Under the pieces are notes generated by a model. That model did not search any database, was not told the DNA's origin, and was given only the letters and a program-made list of their open reading frames with translations. The position numbers and the translations under genes were made by a program. From a virus, in the IMG/VR virus record IMGVR_UViG_3300031659_000033, positions 1 through 37,263 of that record: DNA of 37,263 bases, one strand, 5' to 3'. Positions 1 through 6,250 of the stretch are shown piece by piece (positions within the stretch are counted from its first letter, which is position 1; every line of letters begins with the position of its first letter).

Positions 1-73
1 TGTAGAAAGGGAATGTACCTTTGCCTTCTTTGATCTTTAGTACTACCCAATTGTCTGGTTGGTATTCACTCAT
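1..73 (-). CDS. Hypothetical phage protein, 3' part outside the window
   Basis: An ATG at 71-73 is preceded by a strong AGGAG ribosome-binding site (GAGGAGAGTAAG before the ATG). The reading frame stays open to the left edge and gives 24 residues beginning MSEYQPDNWVVLKI. The gene continues beyond position 1. The visible part has no recognisable domain, so the product is unknown. It is the first of many short, tightly packed minus-strand genes. Confidence 0.6.
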   Translation of the reverse strand, partial: MSEYQPDNWVVLKIKEGKGTFPFY

Positions 74-100
74 CTTACTCTCCTCTGTATGAAACAGACA

Positions 101-448
101 CTATTGTTGCCATCTTATTGGTTTGCCATAGTGATCTTCGAATTTGCGTATCAGTTCTTCGTATGTAGTTAGACTTTCATCTTTTATATTATCTAACCAA
201 TCACCGAACGCATTCCAATCTTCTGTACGCATTGGCGAGACACCGTACTCATCTTTACCTGCATAGAATTCTTGTTCGTCTAATCCATAGATATCAATAC
301 GCCCACAAGAATATGATTCAGTAAAGTCTTTGTACTCTTTAGCAGGACCAAATCTTCCACTAGTCATTTTTAACACGTAAGGTATATTTCTCTCTTCATA
401 CCAATGAGTCGATACAGGTCCCATCCAATTAGTGCTGTATGATATCAT
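101..448 (-). CDS. Hypothetical phage protein (115 aa)
   Basis: A 115-residue acidic, aromatic-rich soluble protein without signal peptide, membrane segment or recognised motif. Its ATG lies inside the 3' end of the 58-aa membrane-protein gene upstream (stop at 429-431), which suggests translational coupling. The ORF fills the space to the next gene and its density fits real coding. Function unknown. Confidence 0.7.
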   Translation of the reverse strand: MISYSTNWMGPVSTHWYEERNIPYVLKMTSGRFGPAKEYKDFTESYSCGRIDIYGLDEQEFYAGKDEYGVSPMRTEDWNAFGDWLDNIKDESLTTYEELIRKFEDHYGKPIRWQQ

Positions 449-605
449 TGTCTTCCAATTCCTCTACAGTTATTTCATGACCATGAAACGTGTATTCCAC
501 CTGTGGTACCCGATCGGGTACCGGTGGTTCCCTAGTAACAAGATATATCACTAGCATCGCCCACAATATGAAGGCTAATCCTATCTTTCGCTTCAAGAGT
601 CCCAT
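429..605 (-). CDS. Small single-pass membrane protein (58 aa)
   Basis: A short ORF encodes MGLLKRKIGLAFILWAML..., a basic N-terminus followed by one hydrophobic helix (about residues 8-23) and a charged C-terminal tail. GGAGA lies directly upstream of the ATG. It overlaps the stop of the upstream gene by 13 nt and the start of the downstream gene by 20 nt, as is usual in this cluster. The likely location is the inner membrane with the tail outside the bilayer. Function unknown. Confidence 0.65.
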   Translation of the reverse strand: MGLLKRKIGLAFILWAMLVIYLVTREPPVPDRVPQVEYTFHGHEITVEELEDNDIIQH

Positions 606-796
606 TCTCCAAATACCGATGGTGCGAGTTTTCGTGCTTCTTCCATGTGGTACTCACCTGGGAAATGCTTAATAGCGTAATACGCTTTAAGTCGTATCTC
701 CTTGGGCACTTTAGGAGTTTTCTTAGGGTCCATTAATTCTACTAGGAACTCACGAGTATTTCTAATAGCATAGAATCTTTCATTTGGCATAGTCAT
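593..796 (-). CDS. Small conserved protein, resembles the BPSL0761 family (67 aa)
   Basis: The protein begins MTMPNERFYAIRNTREFLVEL, then a PKEIR segment and a motif resembling LLRHYPxxYxM (here IKHFPGEYHM). This pattern recalls a small family annotated in proteobacteria as BPSL0761. The assignment comes from memory of the family and is tentative; no biochemical role is known to me. AGAGG lies 10 nt before the ATG. The start overlaps the stop of the 210-aa gene by 1 nt. Confidence 0.7.
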   Translation of the reverse strand: MTMPNERFYAIRNTREFLVELMDPKKTPKVPKEIRLKAYYAIKHFPGEYHMEEARKLAPSVFGEWDS

Positions 797-1428
797 TAAT
801 CGTCATCCTCTAAAGGCTCATCTTCTTCTAAGGGCTGACCATATGATCGACAAGGCGTGATGATAGGTTTACAGTGCATTTCCCACTCACATCCTAAAAA
901 CTTCCAACCTAAACTTTCTACTCCTTCTTCATACTCTTCTTCGAACATTTCGATAGCTTCGTCAACCAATGATTCAATTCGGTCTTCTCCTAGAGATACA
1001 TCTCCAGTGCGTAGTGTCCAATCGTCCCAACAGCCGTCCCAGGTAGACAACATTTCGATCTCTGGGTAGTCTTCACTGATGAGGATGTAATCATCTTCTA
1101 AGTCAGGGATAAGAATATTTTCTAGCATTGTCTGAACTGTCGTATCTGGATCCATAACCTCCGCATCACCCTCAGTCACGGTATAGCCATGATCTATAGC
1201 AAAGTCTAGGATATTATCATATTCACGATCCTCGAGCCAAGTAGAAATCTCTTCATCAGTCTCGGGCACAGTGATCAGGAATTCTCCAGTTCGCCAACCC
1301 AACTCTTTTACCATCATCGCATGTGCAGTGTCACTAGCACAAGTTGCGATCTCATTAAGAGGACGGCTAAATATCGTCAGTTCTAGGACAGACTTTTTGT
1401 AAGATGGTTCTAGTTTAAAATATTTCAT
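796..1428 (-). CDS. Hypothetical acidic phage protein (210 aa)
   Basis: A 210-residue strongly acidic protein ending in an Asp/Glu-rich tail (PLEEDEPLEDDD). No membrane segment, metal motif or known domain is evident. A C..CEW.....C pattern near residues 179-192 could be structural. It overlaps the preceding gene by one base (TAATG-type junction), so it is part of one operon with the 186-aa protein. Function unknown. Confidence 0.75.
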   Translation of the reverse strand: MKYFKLEPSYKKSVLELTIFSRPLNEIATCASDTAHAMMVKELGWRTGEFLITVPETDEEISTWLEDREYDNILDFAIDHGYTVTEGDAEVMDPDTTVQTMLENILIPDLEDDYILISEDYPEIEMLSTWDGCWDDWTLRTGDVSLGEDRIESLVDEAIEMFEEEYEEGVESLGWKFLGCEWEMHCKPIITPCRSYGQPLEEDEPLEDDD

Positions 1429-1988
1429 TATGCGCTTTCCTTATAAGTAAACCAATCTGGTACGCTACGTTTAGTCCAAGCCATCTTGAACCTGTCTTGT
1501 TTCGTGTGGTAAAAAGCACGGTACGACTCTACTACATCATCCGTCATGCACTCTGGTGCCGCACCCATAGCTAACGGCCATTTAGATAAGTCGCCCTTTG
1601 GAATGTTGTTGGGTTCACTCTCTAAAGCCTTCAGCAACAACGTTTCACTCTTGTGTACCTTGCCATAACGAAAGGTGTACTCTTTACATAGTGCCTCGAA
1701 GTGCAACCAATGCCAAAAGTAATTCTCGTTATTCTTCATCGTCCATACAGTACATGGATGAGCGAAGTGTACAGCCTTATAAAACGTTTGTTCACGCCAG
1801 TCTGGGAGCGTGAAGTGCGGCACCATTCTTTTGCCAGACTTGGAGGGTCGCTTTGACATTGTACCATCGAGCATTCTATGAGCAGTGGAGAGCATTTGTG
1901 CGCTCTCTACGATCATTTTTACGATATGCTTATCGCATTGCATATTAGCGGCAAACACTGGATCTCGATGTAATACAAACACGTTCAT
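1428..1988 (-). CDS. Conserved T4-like marine phage protein (186 aa)
   Basis: The N-terminus MNVFVLHRDPVFAANMQCDKH, followed by IVKMIVESAQML, and a C-terminal W.KR..P.W block match a family I recall from cyanophages and other marine T4-like phages. Some database entries call it a pyrimidine dimer DNA glycosylase. It does not look like T4 DenV by eye, so I do not assign that activity. Conserved His, Trp and Cys residues suggest an enzyme. It is the first large gene of the 0.4-2.2 kb operon. Confidence 0.8.
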   Translation of the reverse strand: MNVFVLHRDPVFAANMQCDKHIVKMIVESAQMLSTAHRMLDGTMSKRPSKSGKRMVPHFTLPDWREQTFYKAVHFAHPCTVWTMKNNENYFWHWLHFEALCKEYTFRYGKVHKSETLLLKALESEPNNIPKGDLSKWPLAMGAAPECMTDDVVESYRAFYHTKQDRFKMAWTKRSVPDWFTYKESA

Positions 1989-1997
1989 AGCTTTCCT

Positions 1998-2156
1998 CTA
2001 TTTCATATTGGAGATTGTCATCGTATTAGGATTAATCCCCCTCTCTACTAAATCCACCTTAACGGCTTCAACTTCGTTAATTGTCAGATGCTCATATCTT
2101 TGCTTCCAACCCTTATCATCTAAATATTCCAAATAAAACATTAAAACTCTTTCCAT
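1998..2156 (-). CDS. Small hypothetical protein (52 aa)
   Basis: ORF MERVLMFYLEYLDDKGWKQR... ending MTISNMK, 52 residues. It lies directly under the promoter at 2166-2194. The -10 ends only 10 nt before the ATG, so the mRNA leader would be about 3 nt and the GGAAA upstream of the ATG would fall at or before the start of transcription. It spans the gap to the 186-aa gene exactly. Function unknown. Confidence 0.6.
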   Translation of the reverse strand: MERVLMFYLEYLDDKGWKQRYEHLTINEVEAVKVDLVERGINPNTMTISNMK

Positions 2157-2165
2157 ATTGTTTCC

Positions 2166-2194
2166 ATTGTACACCATTCCCTGGTGCTTGTCAA
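2166..2194 (-). promoter_or_regulatory. Sigma70 promoter, TACTTGACA class
   Basis: Minus-strand TTGACA (2189-2194), 17-nt spacer, TACAAT (2166-2171). It drives the 52-aa gene and the 186/210-aa operon. The predicted leader is nearly absent. Confidence 0.75.
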
Positions 2195-2197
2195 GTA

Positions 2198-2299
2198 TTA
2201 AGCCGTTGCCATAGCTATAAAAAATAGCGTCAAGGTAAAGACAGTTAGGTAATAAACCACGACTATTGTAAATATAAATTTCAGAAGCGACATTATCAT
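2198..2299 (-). CDS. 33-aa membrane peptide
   Basis: ATG at 2297-2299 overlaps the stop of the 146-aa gene in an ATGA junction. The product, MIMSLLKFIFTIVVVYYLTV and on, is almost entirely hydrophobic: one transmembrane helix with a single Lys near the start. It stops just before the next promoter. The exact fit into the gap and the coupled start support a real gene. Its role is unknown; T4-like phages carry many such peptides. Confidence 0.55.
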   Translation of the reverse strand: MIMSLLKFIFTIVVVYYLTVFTLTLFFIAMATA

Positions 2300-2736
2300 G
2301 CGGCGTCTACCTCAGTAAAATATTCGTGGCTGTACTGCGTCCTCTCACCGCCAAATGCCATAACGTAGGACTCATCCTTACCACCGACACCTGGTTCCCA
2401 GTAATCCTCACGATATTGCCTACGTGATGCGACCCAGTTAGAGTCTACACGGTTCAACTGCCATGGTGTTTCCCACTCTTCACAGACAGCCTCATTGTCT
2501 TCCACGATAGAGTAGTCTAAGACATACTCCTCAAAGCATTCATTGAAATCATCGATCAACGTGTGCAGTACGGGAATACCGTTCTCACGGAGACTAGCCA
2601 CATTGCTGTCATTGAGGTTAGCATACACAAAGGTTTGACCACCTTTGAACTTCCAGTACTGAGGGCATTCACCCGTACCGTCCCAGTCGTGGGCGCCATA
2701 GTTTTCACGAACCTGCGTTTGAATTACTAATTTCAT
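2296..2736 (-). CDS. Conserved hypothetical phage protein (146 aa)
   Basis: The protein begins MKLVIQTQVRENYGAHDWDG, a signature I recall from other phage hypothetical proteins, followed by an aromatic, acidic body with YWKFKGGQTFVYANL and FEEYVLDYSIV segments. It is probably soluble and cytoplasmic. Both ends overlap neighbours by 4 nt (ATGA), so three genes from the promoter at 2903 form one operon. Function unknown. Confidence 0.75.
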   Translation of the reverse strand: MKLVIQTQVRENYGAHDWDGTGECPQYWKFKGGQTFVYANLNDSNVASLRENGIPVLHTLIDDFNECFEEYVLDYSIVEDNEAVCEEWETPWQLNRVDSNWVASRRQYREDYWEPGVGGKDESYVMAFGGERTQYSHEYFTEVDAA

Positions 2737-2870
2737 ATCAAATCCTCATCGTTCATTCCACCGAGTGCTTCGATCTTATCTAGCACGGCATTTTCATCGC
2801 CCATATAGGCATTAGCCATTATAGCTTGATACTCTTGCCACAACTGTTTTACTTGGTCTTCCTTACTCAT
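2733..2870 (-). CDS. Small acidic hypothetical protein (45 aa)
   Basis: ORF MSKEDQVKQLWQEYQAIMAN... DEDLI, predicted helical and acidic. GGAGA sits 4-8 nt before the ATG, and the stop overlaps the next start (ATGA). It is the first gene after the promoter at 2903-2930. Function unknown. Confidence 0.65.
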   Translation of the reverse strand: MSKEDQVKQLWQEYQAIMANAYMGDENAVLDKIEALGGMNDEDLI

Positions 2871-2898
2871 AATCTTCTCCATATTTATTTGTTTCAGA

Positions 2899-3111
2899 TT
2901 ATATTATAGCAGGTCCTGTGGAATTGTCAACCTCTTTTTTCCACAACTTTTCAATTATTTCCCAGTCATAGGTAATCTCTTTGGTCTTACGATTACGATC
3001 ATAAGCCATCTCGATGCCCGTGTACTTTTCAAGATAATCGACAGCCTCTTTAGCTGTCGGGAACTCTTGGATTCCGTTACTATTATTTAGATTTGGTTTT
3101 GCTACCCACAT
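2899..3111 (-). CDS. Small hypothetical protein (70 aa)
   Basis: I place the start at the ATG at 3109-3111 (MWVAKPNLNNSNG...) because AAGGAG stands just upstream. A longer frame begins at 3150 but overlaps the previous gene and lacks an RBS. The protein is basic to neutral with a YLEKYTGIEMAYDR segment. The promoter at 2903-2930 overlaps its last codons. Function unknown. Confidence 0.7.
   Translation of the reverse strand: MWVAKPNLNNSNGIQEFPTAKEAVDYLEKYTGIEMAYDRNRKTKEITYDWEIIEKLWKKEVDNSTGPAII
2903..2930 (-). promoter_or_regulatory. Sigma70 promoter with extended -10, GGTTGACA class
   Basis: TTGACA (2925-2930), 16-nt spacer ending TGC, TATAAT (2903-2908). It is embedded in the 3' end of the upstream 70-aa gene and drives the 45-, 146- and 33-aa genes. 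Confidence 0.85.
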
Positions 3112-3122
3112 ATTTAGTCTCC

Positions 3123-3476
3123 TTAAATTAGTTCGTAAGATGTTTTCCACCCACCGATATTGATGTCGGTGTAGTGGCTACGAAAGAAATAGTCGGTCTG
3201 AGCATCATCTTCACAGAAGAACTCTGGACCTTTCATTGCATCATGAAGTTCATTCAAGAAGCTTTTAGCGACAGGCTTCTCTGCGAAATGCTCATCAATC
3301 CAGTAAGTGTTTACTTGGTAATGTGCATCACCGAAGTCTACTTCACCCTTCTTGAGGTTAACTACTAAAGTGGAATGATTGCGGACTGCGATAGAAGCTT
3401 TCACTTTGTACTTTTTCAGTACAGCTTTGATTGCTGGTGCTAACTTCTTTTTATCGTCTTGTGATACATAAGCCAT
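3123..3476 (-). CDS. LPD29-like conserved phage protein (117 aa)
   Basis: A basic N-terminus (MAYVSQDDKKKLAPAIKAVL), the SIAVRNHSTLVVNLKKG segment, and a C-terminal TDYFFRSHYTDINIGGW block match the domain I know as large polyvalent-protein-associated domain 29, found alone in phages and inside giant polyvalent proteins of mobile elements. Its activity is unknown. It lies alone behind the promoter at 3513-3540 whose leader is nearly identical to that of the 111-aa gene at 21986. The DUF-level call is from memory. Confidence 0.8.
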   Translation of the reverse strand: MAYVSQDDKKKLAPAIKAVLKKYKVKASIAVRNHSTLVVNLKKGEVDFGDAHYQVNTYWIDEHFAEKPVAKSFLNELHDAMKGPEFFCEDDAQTDYFFRSHYTDINIGGWKTSYELI

Positions 3477-3512
3477 AATCTAGTTCTCTCTGTTATTTCA
3501 TTCTATACAAGT

Positions 3513-3540
3513 ATTATATCAGACTGGATGAGGATGTCAA
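3513..3540 (-). promoter_or_regulatory. Sigma70 promoter, AAATAAAGGTTGACA class
   Basis: TTGACA (3535-3540), 16-nt spacer, TATAAT (3513-3518). Promoter, initial transcribed region and RBS closely match those at 22322-22387. Confidence 0.9.
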
Positions 3541-3548
3541 CCTTTATT

Positions 3549-3743
3549 TTAACTAATTTTAACAAAGGCATGCTTAGGGTTAGCAAAATCAAACATTGCA
3601 ACCTCATCGAAACCGTACAGCACTAGACCATCTTCAACTGGGTCAGTACCACGCTCATATTCGATGAGGTCGAAACCAGCTGGAATGACTCCACAGAACA
3701 AGTGGATGTTGTCGATGTGTTGCACTTCAATATTCTCTGTCAT
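3549..3743 (-). CDS. Small hypothetical protein (64 aa)
   Basis: The start is placed at the second ATG (MTENIEVQHIDNIHLF) because GAGAG lies 6 nt upstream of it. The first ATG, six bases earlier, abuts the RBS. The protein is acidic and soluble with GVIPAGFDLIEYERGTDP in the middle. It is a one-gene unit behind the promoter at 3777-3804. Function unknown. Confidence 0.7.
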   Translation of the reverse strand: MTENIEVQHIDNIHLFCGVIPAGFDLIEYERGTDPVEDGLVLYGFDEVAMFDFANPKHAFVKIS

Positions 3744-3776
3744 AATCATCTCTCTCTTTATCGATTCAATACAAGT

Positions 3777-3804
3777 ATTATAGCAGGTTGGACCACTATG
3801 TCAA
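3777..3804 (-). promoter_or_regulatory. Sigma70 promoter with extended -10
   Basis: TTGACA (3799-3804), 16-nt spacer ending TGC, TATAAT (3777-3782), then ACTTGTATTGAATCGATAAA, which is shared with the promoter at 4538-4565. Confidence 0.9.
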
Positions 3805-3807
3805 CCG

Positions 3808-4110
3808 TTATTTGAGGTAATTAGGATATAATCTATGATTTTTTATGTCCCACTTCTCAAGGACTGGTAGACCGAACTCGTCCTCATCCACGCAGATGTA
3901 TGCTACAGTCTTCTTGACTATGGCATATCGGTAGCCCGAATCATTGATTGGATTATTGCTAACCCAGACCTTATGAGGAAAGTCCTCGCAGAAGTTGAAT
4001 GGGTCGTCATTGACAGAGAACTCGAAGAAATTATCATTTTCCTTGAGTCTCCAGCCACCGAGAATGGTAGCTTTATTTTCGAAGTAGGTCTCTTGAGGGG
4101 CATATGCCAT
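3808..4110 (-). CDS. Hypothetical phage protein (100 aa)
   Basis: A soluble acidic protein rich in Phe, Tyr and Asn (ILGGWRLKENDNFFEFSVND). A VAYICVDEDEFG strand-loop segment near residue 75 hints at a beta-rich fold. No known motif. It is the last gene of the unit starting at the promoter at 4538. Function unknown. Confidence 0.7.
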   Translation of the reverse strand: MAYAPQETYFENKATILGGWRLKENDNFFEFSVNDDPFNFCEDFPHKVWVSNNPINDSGYRYAIVKKTVAYICVDEDEFGLPVLEKWDIKNHRLYPNYLK

Positions 4111-4120
4111 AATCGGATTC

Positions 4121-4345
4121 CTAGTTGAAGTTGACTACAAGATTAGTGAAAACGCCATTGCCACCCTCGTAGAGAGTTGTACCTTCGATGAGGTACAGGT
4201 CACCAGGAACAGTGACACCGACTTGGATGTCCATGCCGTACATGGGACGGGTAGTTGTGATGGTGCCTACGAAAGGCTCATTTTTGTAGAACCCACTGAC
4301 TTGTGAGCCAACAGCGTTATAGATAGCATTCATAAATTTATTCAT
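4121..4345 (-). CDS. Small beta-rich hypothetical protein (74 aa)
   Basis: The ATG at 4343-4345 is preferred over an in-frame GTG 12 nt upstream. The sequence (MNKFMNAIYNAVGSQVSGFY, then FVGTITTTRPMYGMDIQVGV and GDLYLIEGTTLYEG) predicts a short helix followed by a small beta-barrel-like domain. No family recognised. The 50-aa gene ends just upstream. Confidence 0.65.
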   Translation of the reverse strand: MNKFMNAIYNAVGSQVSGFYKNEPFVGTITTTRPMYGMDIQVGVTVPGDLYLIEGTTLYEGGNGVFTNLVVNFN

Positions 4346-4353
4346 GGTCACTC

Positions 4354-4506
4354 TCACTTTAGATCGTTATAGACTTTGTACGCCTCAATTACCTTTATAG
4401 GCATTGCGTATGGATTCTTCACAATGAAGATCATCAGTTGATCCCAGGTTAACCCTAGAAACTCGCACTCTTTATTCAAAACAGTAGTCGCACCTTTAAT
4501 CTTCAT
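4354..4506 (-). CDS. Small hypothetical protein (50 aa)
   Basis: ORF MKIKGATTVLNKECEFLGLT... YKVYNDLK. AGAGGGATGATT precedes the ATG, matching the leader of the 64-aa gene at 3549. It is first in the unit from the promoter at 4538-4565, and its TGA lies 9 nt before the next ATG. The sequence looks helical. Function unknown. Confidence 0.65.
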   Translation of the reverse strand: MKIKGATTVLNKECEFLGLTWDQLMIFIVKNPYAMPIKVIEAYKVYNDLK

Positions 4507-4537
4507 AATCATCCCTCTTTATCGATTCAATACAAGT

Positions 4538-4565
4538 ATTATAGCAGGTTGAACAGCAATGTCAA
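4538..4565 (-). promoter_or_regulatory. Sigma70 promoter with extended -10, near-copy of the one at 3777
   Basis: TTGACA (4560-4565), 16-nt spacer ending CCTGC, TATAAT (4538-4543), followed by the same 20-nt start region as the promoter at 3777-3804. Confidence 0.9.
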
Positions 4566-4572
4566 CCTTTAT

Positions 4573-4797
4573 TTAAGCTATTTTTGCAATCCAGTGGTAC
4601 ATGAATTCCTCAAGAAGGTATTCACTCTCAGTGGCTTGTAGCAGAGTATCTCCGTTACAGATGGTAACCTCAGATGGATCAGCGTTATCCATAACGTACA
4701 TAGAGTACTCTTCATGGATGTCAGCAACATCGTTATCTAGGTTGAAGTTGAATAGATCAACAAGTTTGCTAGGTATTTCGTTCACATTCATATTCAT
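4573..4797 (-). CDS. Small acidic hypothetical protein (74 aa)
   Basis: I place the start at the ATG at 4795-4797 (MNMNVNEIPSKLVDLF), because the GAG-N-ATATT-ATG spacing matches neighbouring genes such as the one at 18526. An ATG 12 nt upstream is possible. The protein is acidic with a DNDVADIHEEYSMYVMDN stretch. It stands alone behind the promoter at 4829-4856. Function unknown. Confidence 0.65.
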   Translation of the reverse strand: MNMNVNEIPSKLVDLFNFNLDNDVADIHEEYSMYVMDNADPSEVTICNGDTLLQATESEYLLEEFMYHWIAKIA

Positions 4798-4828
4798 AAT
4801 ATATCTCATTTCTTTAGTTTATACATGT

Positions 4829-4856
4829 ATTATAGCAGGTTAGACAGCAATGTCAA
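4829..4856 (-). promoter_or_regulatory. Sigma70 promoter with extended -10
   Basis: TTGACA (4851-4856), 16-nt spacer ending CCTGC, TATAAT (4829-4834). It sits between the nuclease stop codon and the 74-aa gene. Confidence 0.9.
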
Positions 4857-4865
4857 CCTTTATTT

Positions 4866-5534
4866 TCAAATTCCTTTCAATTTCCTATATTTTTCTCGTA
4901 GAGCTACGAACTTGTGGAGATGATTCATAGGCTTCTCAATGAATACCTGAGGATCATTATCATCGACAGCAATAACTGTGACGATCTGTTTGATTGGAAC
5001 ACCAGTCATCTCAAACCAGCAAGCGGCATACACCGACTCTTGGATGAAGTAACTTTCAACGTACTCAAGCTTCTTTGGACGCCTAGATGTTTTGTAGTCG
5101 ATGATCGATAGAACACCGTCCCACTCTGCAATACAGTCAACCCGACCAGCTACCGAAAGCTTCTCACTGAATAGCGGAACTTCCTGACACCAGACGTTAT
5201 CTAGATGCTTGTCTAGTACAGTCTTGATTGTATTGAATGTGAATAGATTTGAGGGCATTGCACCCTTCTTCCAATCAGCGTCATTATTGACGTAATCTTC
5301 TGCGAGTTGGTGAACAGCAGTACCACGTGTGGAAGCTTGGTTCATGACTCGATTTGCTTCAGCGTCACCTACACGTTTGCGCCAAGCGTCTAATCCAGAC
5401 TTATCTTGAACACTCAGAACTGTAGTTACTGAAGGTAGAATTGCACCGCTAGGGGTGGTATAGAATCGGCCTTTGTCTGAGGTGTCTGCTGACATCTCTT
5501 GGATAACGTGACCGTGTTGATAGTGTGTAAACAT
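4866..5534 (-). CDS. RecB/Cas4-fold PD-(D/E)XK exonuclease (222 aa)
   Basis: The order of motifs fits the PDDEXK_1 (RecB/Cas4/MGME1-like) nuclease fold: RGTAVH (His75), a Glu near residue 118 (QEVP), GRVD (Asp133) and DYKTS (Asp146, Lys148), followed by a QESVYAACW helix. Such enzymes are metal-dependent single-strand DNA exonucleases used in recombination or DNA processing. At 222 aa it is a stand-alone nuclease, with no helicase part and no four-Cys iron-sulfur cluster of the Cas4 type. It has its own promoter at 5559-5587, consistent with early expression for host-DNA degradation or recombination. The fold is secure; the exact role is inferred. Confidence 0.85.
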   Translation of the reverse strand: MFTHYQHGHVIQEMSADTSDKGRFYTTPSGAILPSVTTVLSVQDKSGLDAWRKRVGDAEANRVMNQASTRGTAVHQLAEDYVNNDADWKKGAMPSNLFTFNTIKTVLDKHLDNVWCQEVPLFSEKLSVAGRVDCIAEWDGVLSIIDYKTSRRPKKLEYVESYFIQESVYAACWFEMTGVPIKQIVTVIAVDDNDPQVFIEKPMNHLHKFVALREKYRKLKGI

Positions 5535-5558
5535 AATATTCCTCTCAATTGAACATAT

Positions 5559-5587
5559 AGTATACTACACTTTTAGGTGGTTGTCAA
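5559..5587 (-). promoter_or_regulatory. Sigma70 promoter, AAATAAAGGTTGACA class
   Basis: TTGACA (5582-5587), 17-nt spacer, TATACT (5559-5564). It drives the nuclease gene with an 18-nt leader containing GAGAGG. Confidence 0.85.
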
Positions 5588-5595
5588 CCTTTATT

Positions 5596-5913
5596 TTAAC
5601 CTATTTTAACTTTCGTGGCACTTCCTGTTATCGTGCCCAGATCAGCTACATCACCAAGCCTATTAGCAGAAATTCCACCTATAAAGACTTTAGCAGATCC
5701 AGATCCAGTTACTGCATCAGCATGAGGAATACAAGGTGGCGGAGCACCTGGATTGGGCTGAGTGTGCGCTGTTATGAGACTGCCAGTCACGGCAGCCAGT
5801 TTCGATTCCACATACACTTTAGCCTGTAGTGTTGATAGAATTGTAGATGATACCGTACAAGGAGCTACATGCCCTGTTAAGATTGCATCTGTTATTCTAG
5901 CGGCAAAAGGCAT
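5596..5913 (-). CDS. PAAR-motif membrane-piercing spike tip protein (105 aa)
   Basis: The protein has the small PAAR fold pattern: an N-terminal hydrophobic start (MPFAARITDAILTGHVAPC), a central LITAHTQPNPGAPPPCIPHAD segment carrying His and Cys able to bind the apical metal ion, and TGSGSAKVFIGGISANRLGD near residues 69-88, the usual GS..V..NG..AAR.GD-like block. In T4 the equivalent is gp5.4, which caps the gp5 spike of the baseplate and pierces the outer membrane. It is the last gene of a late cluster. Its stop abuts the A-rich UP-like sequence of the next promoter. Confidence 0.85.
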   Translation of the reverse strand: MPFAARITDAILTGHVAPCTVSSTILSTLQAKVYVESKLAAVTGSLITAHTQPNPGAPPPCIPHADAVTGSGSAKVFIGGISANRLGDVADLGTITGSATKVKIG

Positions 5914-6047
5914 TATCGTATCAGGCTAGAGCCGGCGTTAGCCGCTAGGAATGCATTTACTTCATCTATATCCATTTGCTTGCCGACTCTAGTGCCGTCT
6001 GCAAGTTGGAATACTCGTAATCTTGTTGCGTCATCTGCTACTGACAT
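5913..6047 (-). CDS. Small hypothetical protein of the PAAR cluster (44 aa)
   Basis: ORF MSVADDATRLRVFQLADGTR, then a VGKQMDIDEVNAFLAANAG segment. AAGAGG precedes the ATG. The stop shares one base with the PAAR start (TAATG), so the two are translationally coupled and may act together in the virion. No domain recognised. Confidence 0.65.
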   Translation of the reverse strand: MSVADDATRLRVFQLADGTRVGKQMDIDEVNAFLAANAGSSLIR

Positions 6048-6048
6048 A

Positions 6049-6237
6049 TTAACCTCTTAAAATTTTTCTATCGATTTTATCATCGATTTCGTTACCTTCG
6101 CCAAAGTCCCAGCCCATTTGACCGAGAGACTCAGGTCGAATCTCAACGAGAAGGTCTTCACCCTCTCGCCCCCTAGTTTCATTACCGTCTGAGTTCAGCT
6201 CGGTCATGCGTTTCTGTTTGTCTTTTTGATTTTCCAT
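6049..6237 (-). CDS. Small charged hypothetical protein (62 aa)
   Basis: A highly charged 62-aa product (MENQKDKQKRMTEL...), acidic in the middle and basic at the end. The start is uncertain: the late-promoter motif at 6243-6250 would start RNA near position 6237, the first base of this ATG, so either the mRNA is leaderless or the ATG at codon 11 (MTELNSDGNETRG) is used. It lies between phoH and the PAAR pair. Function unknown. Confidence 0.5.
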   Translation of the reverse strand: MENQKDKQKRMTELNSDGNETRGREGEDLLVEIRPESLGQMGWDFGEGNEIDDKIDRKILRG

Positions 6238-6242
6238 ATTAC

Positions 6243-6250
6243 TATTTATA
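6243..6250 (-). promoter_or_regulatory. T4-type late promoter motif TATAAATA
   Basis: An exact TATAAATA on the minus strand, at the 3' end of phoH, positioned to transcribe the PAAR cluster. Confidence 0.55.

Noticed and set aside
1428-1988. 186-aa protein as a DenV-type pyrimidine dimer glycosylase
   Set aside because: No resemblance to DenV by eye; only a remembered database label supports it.
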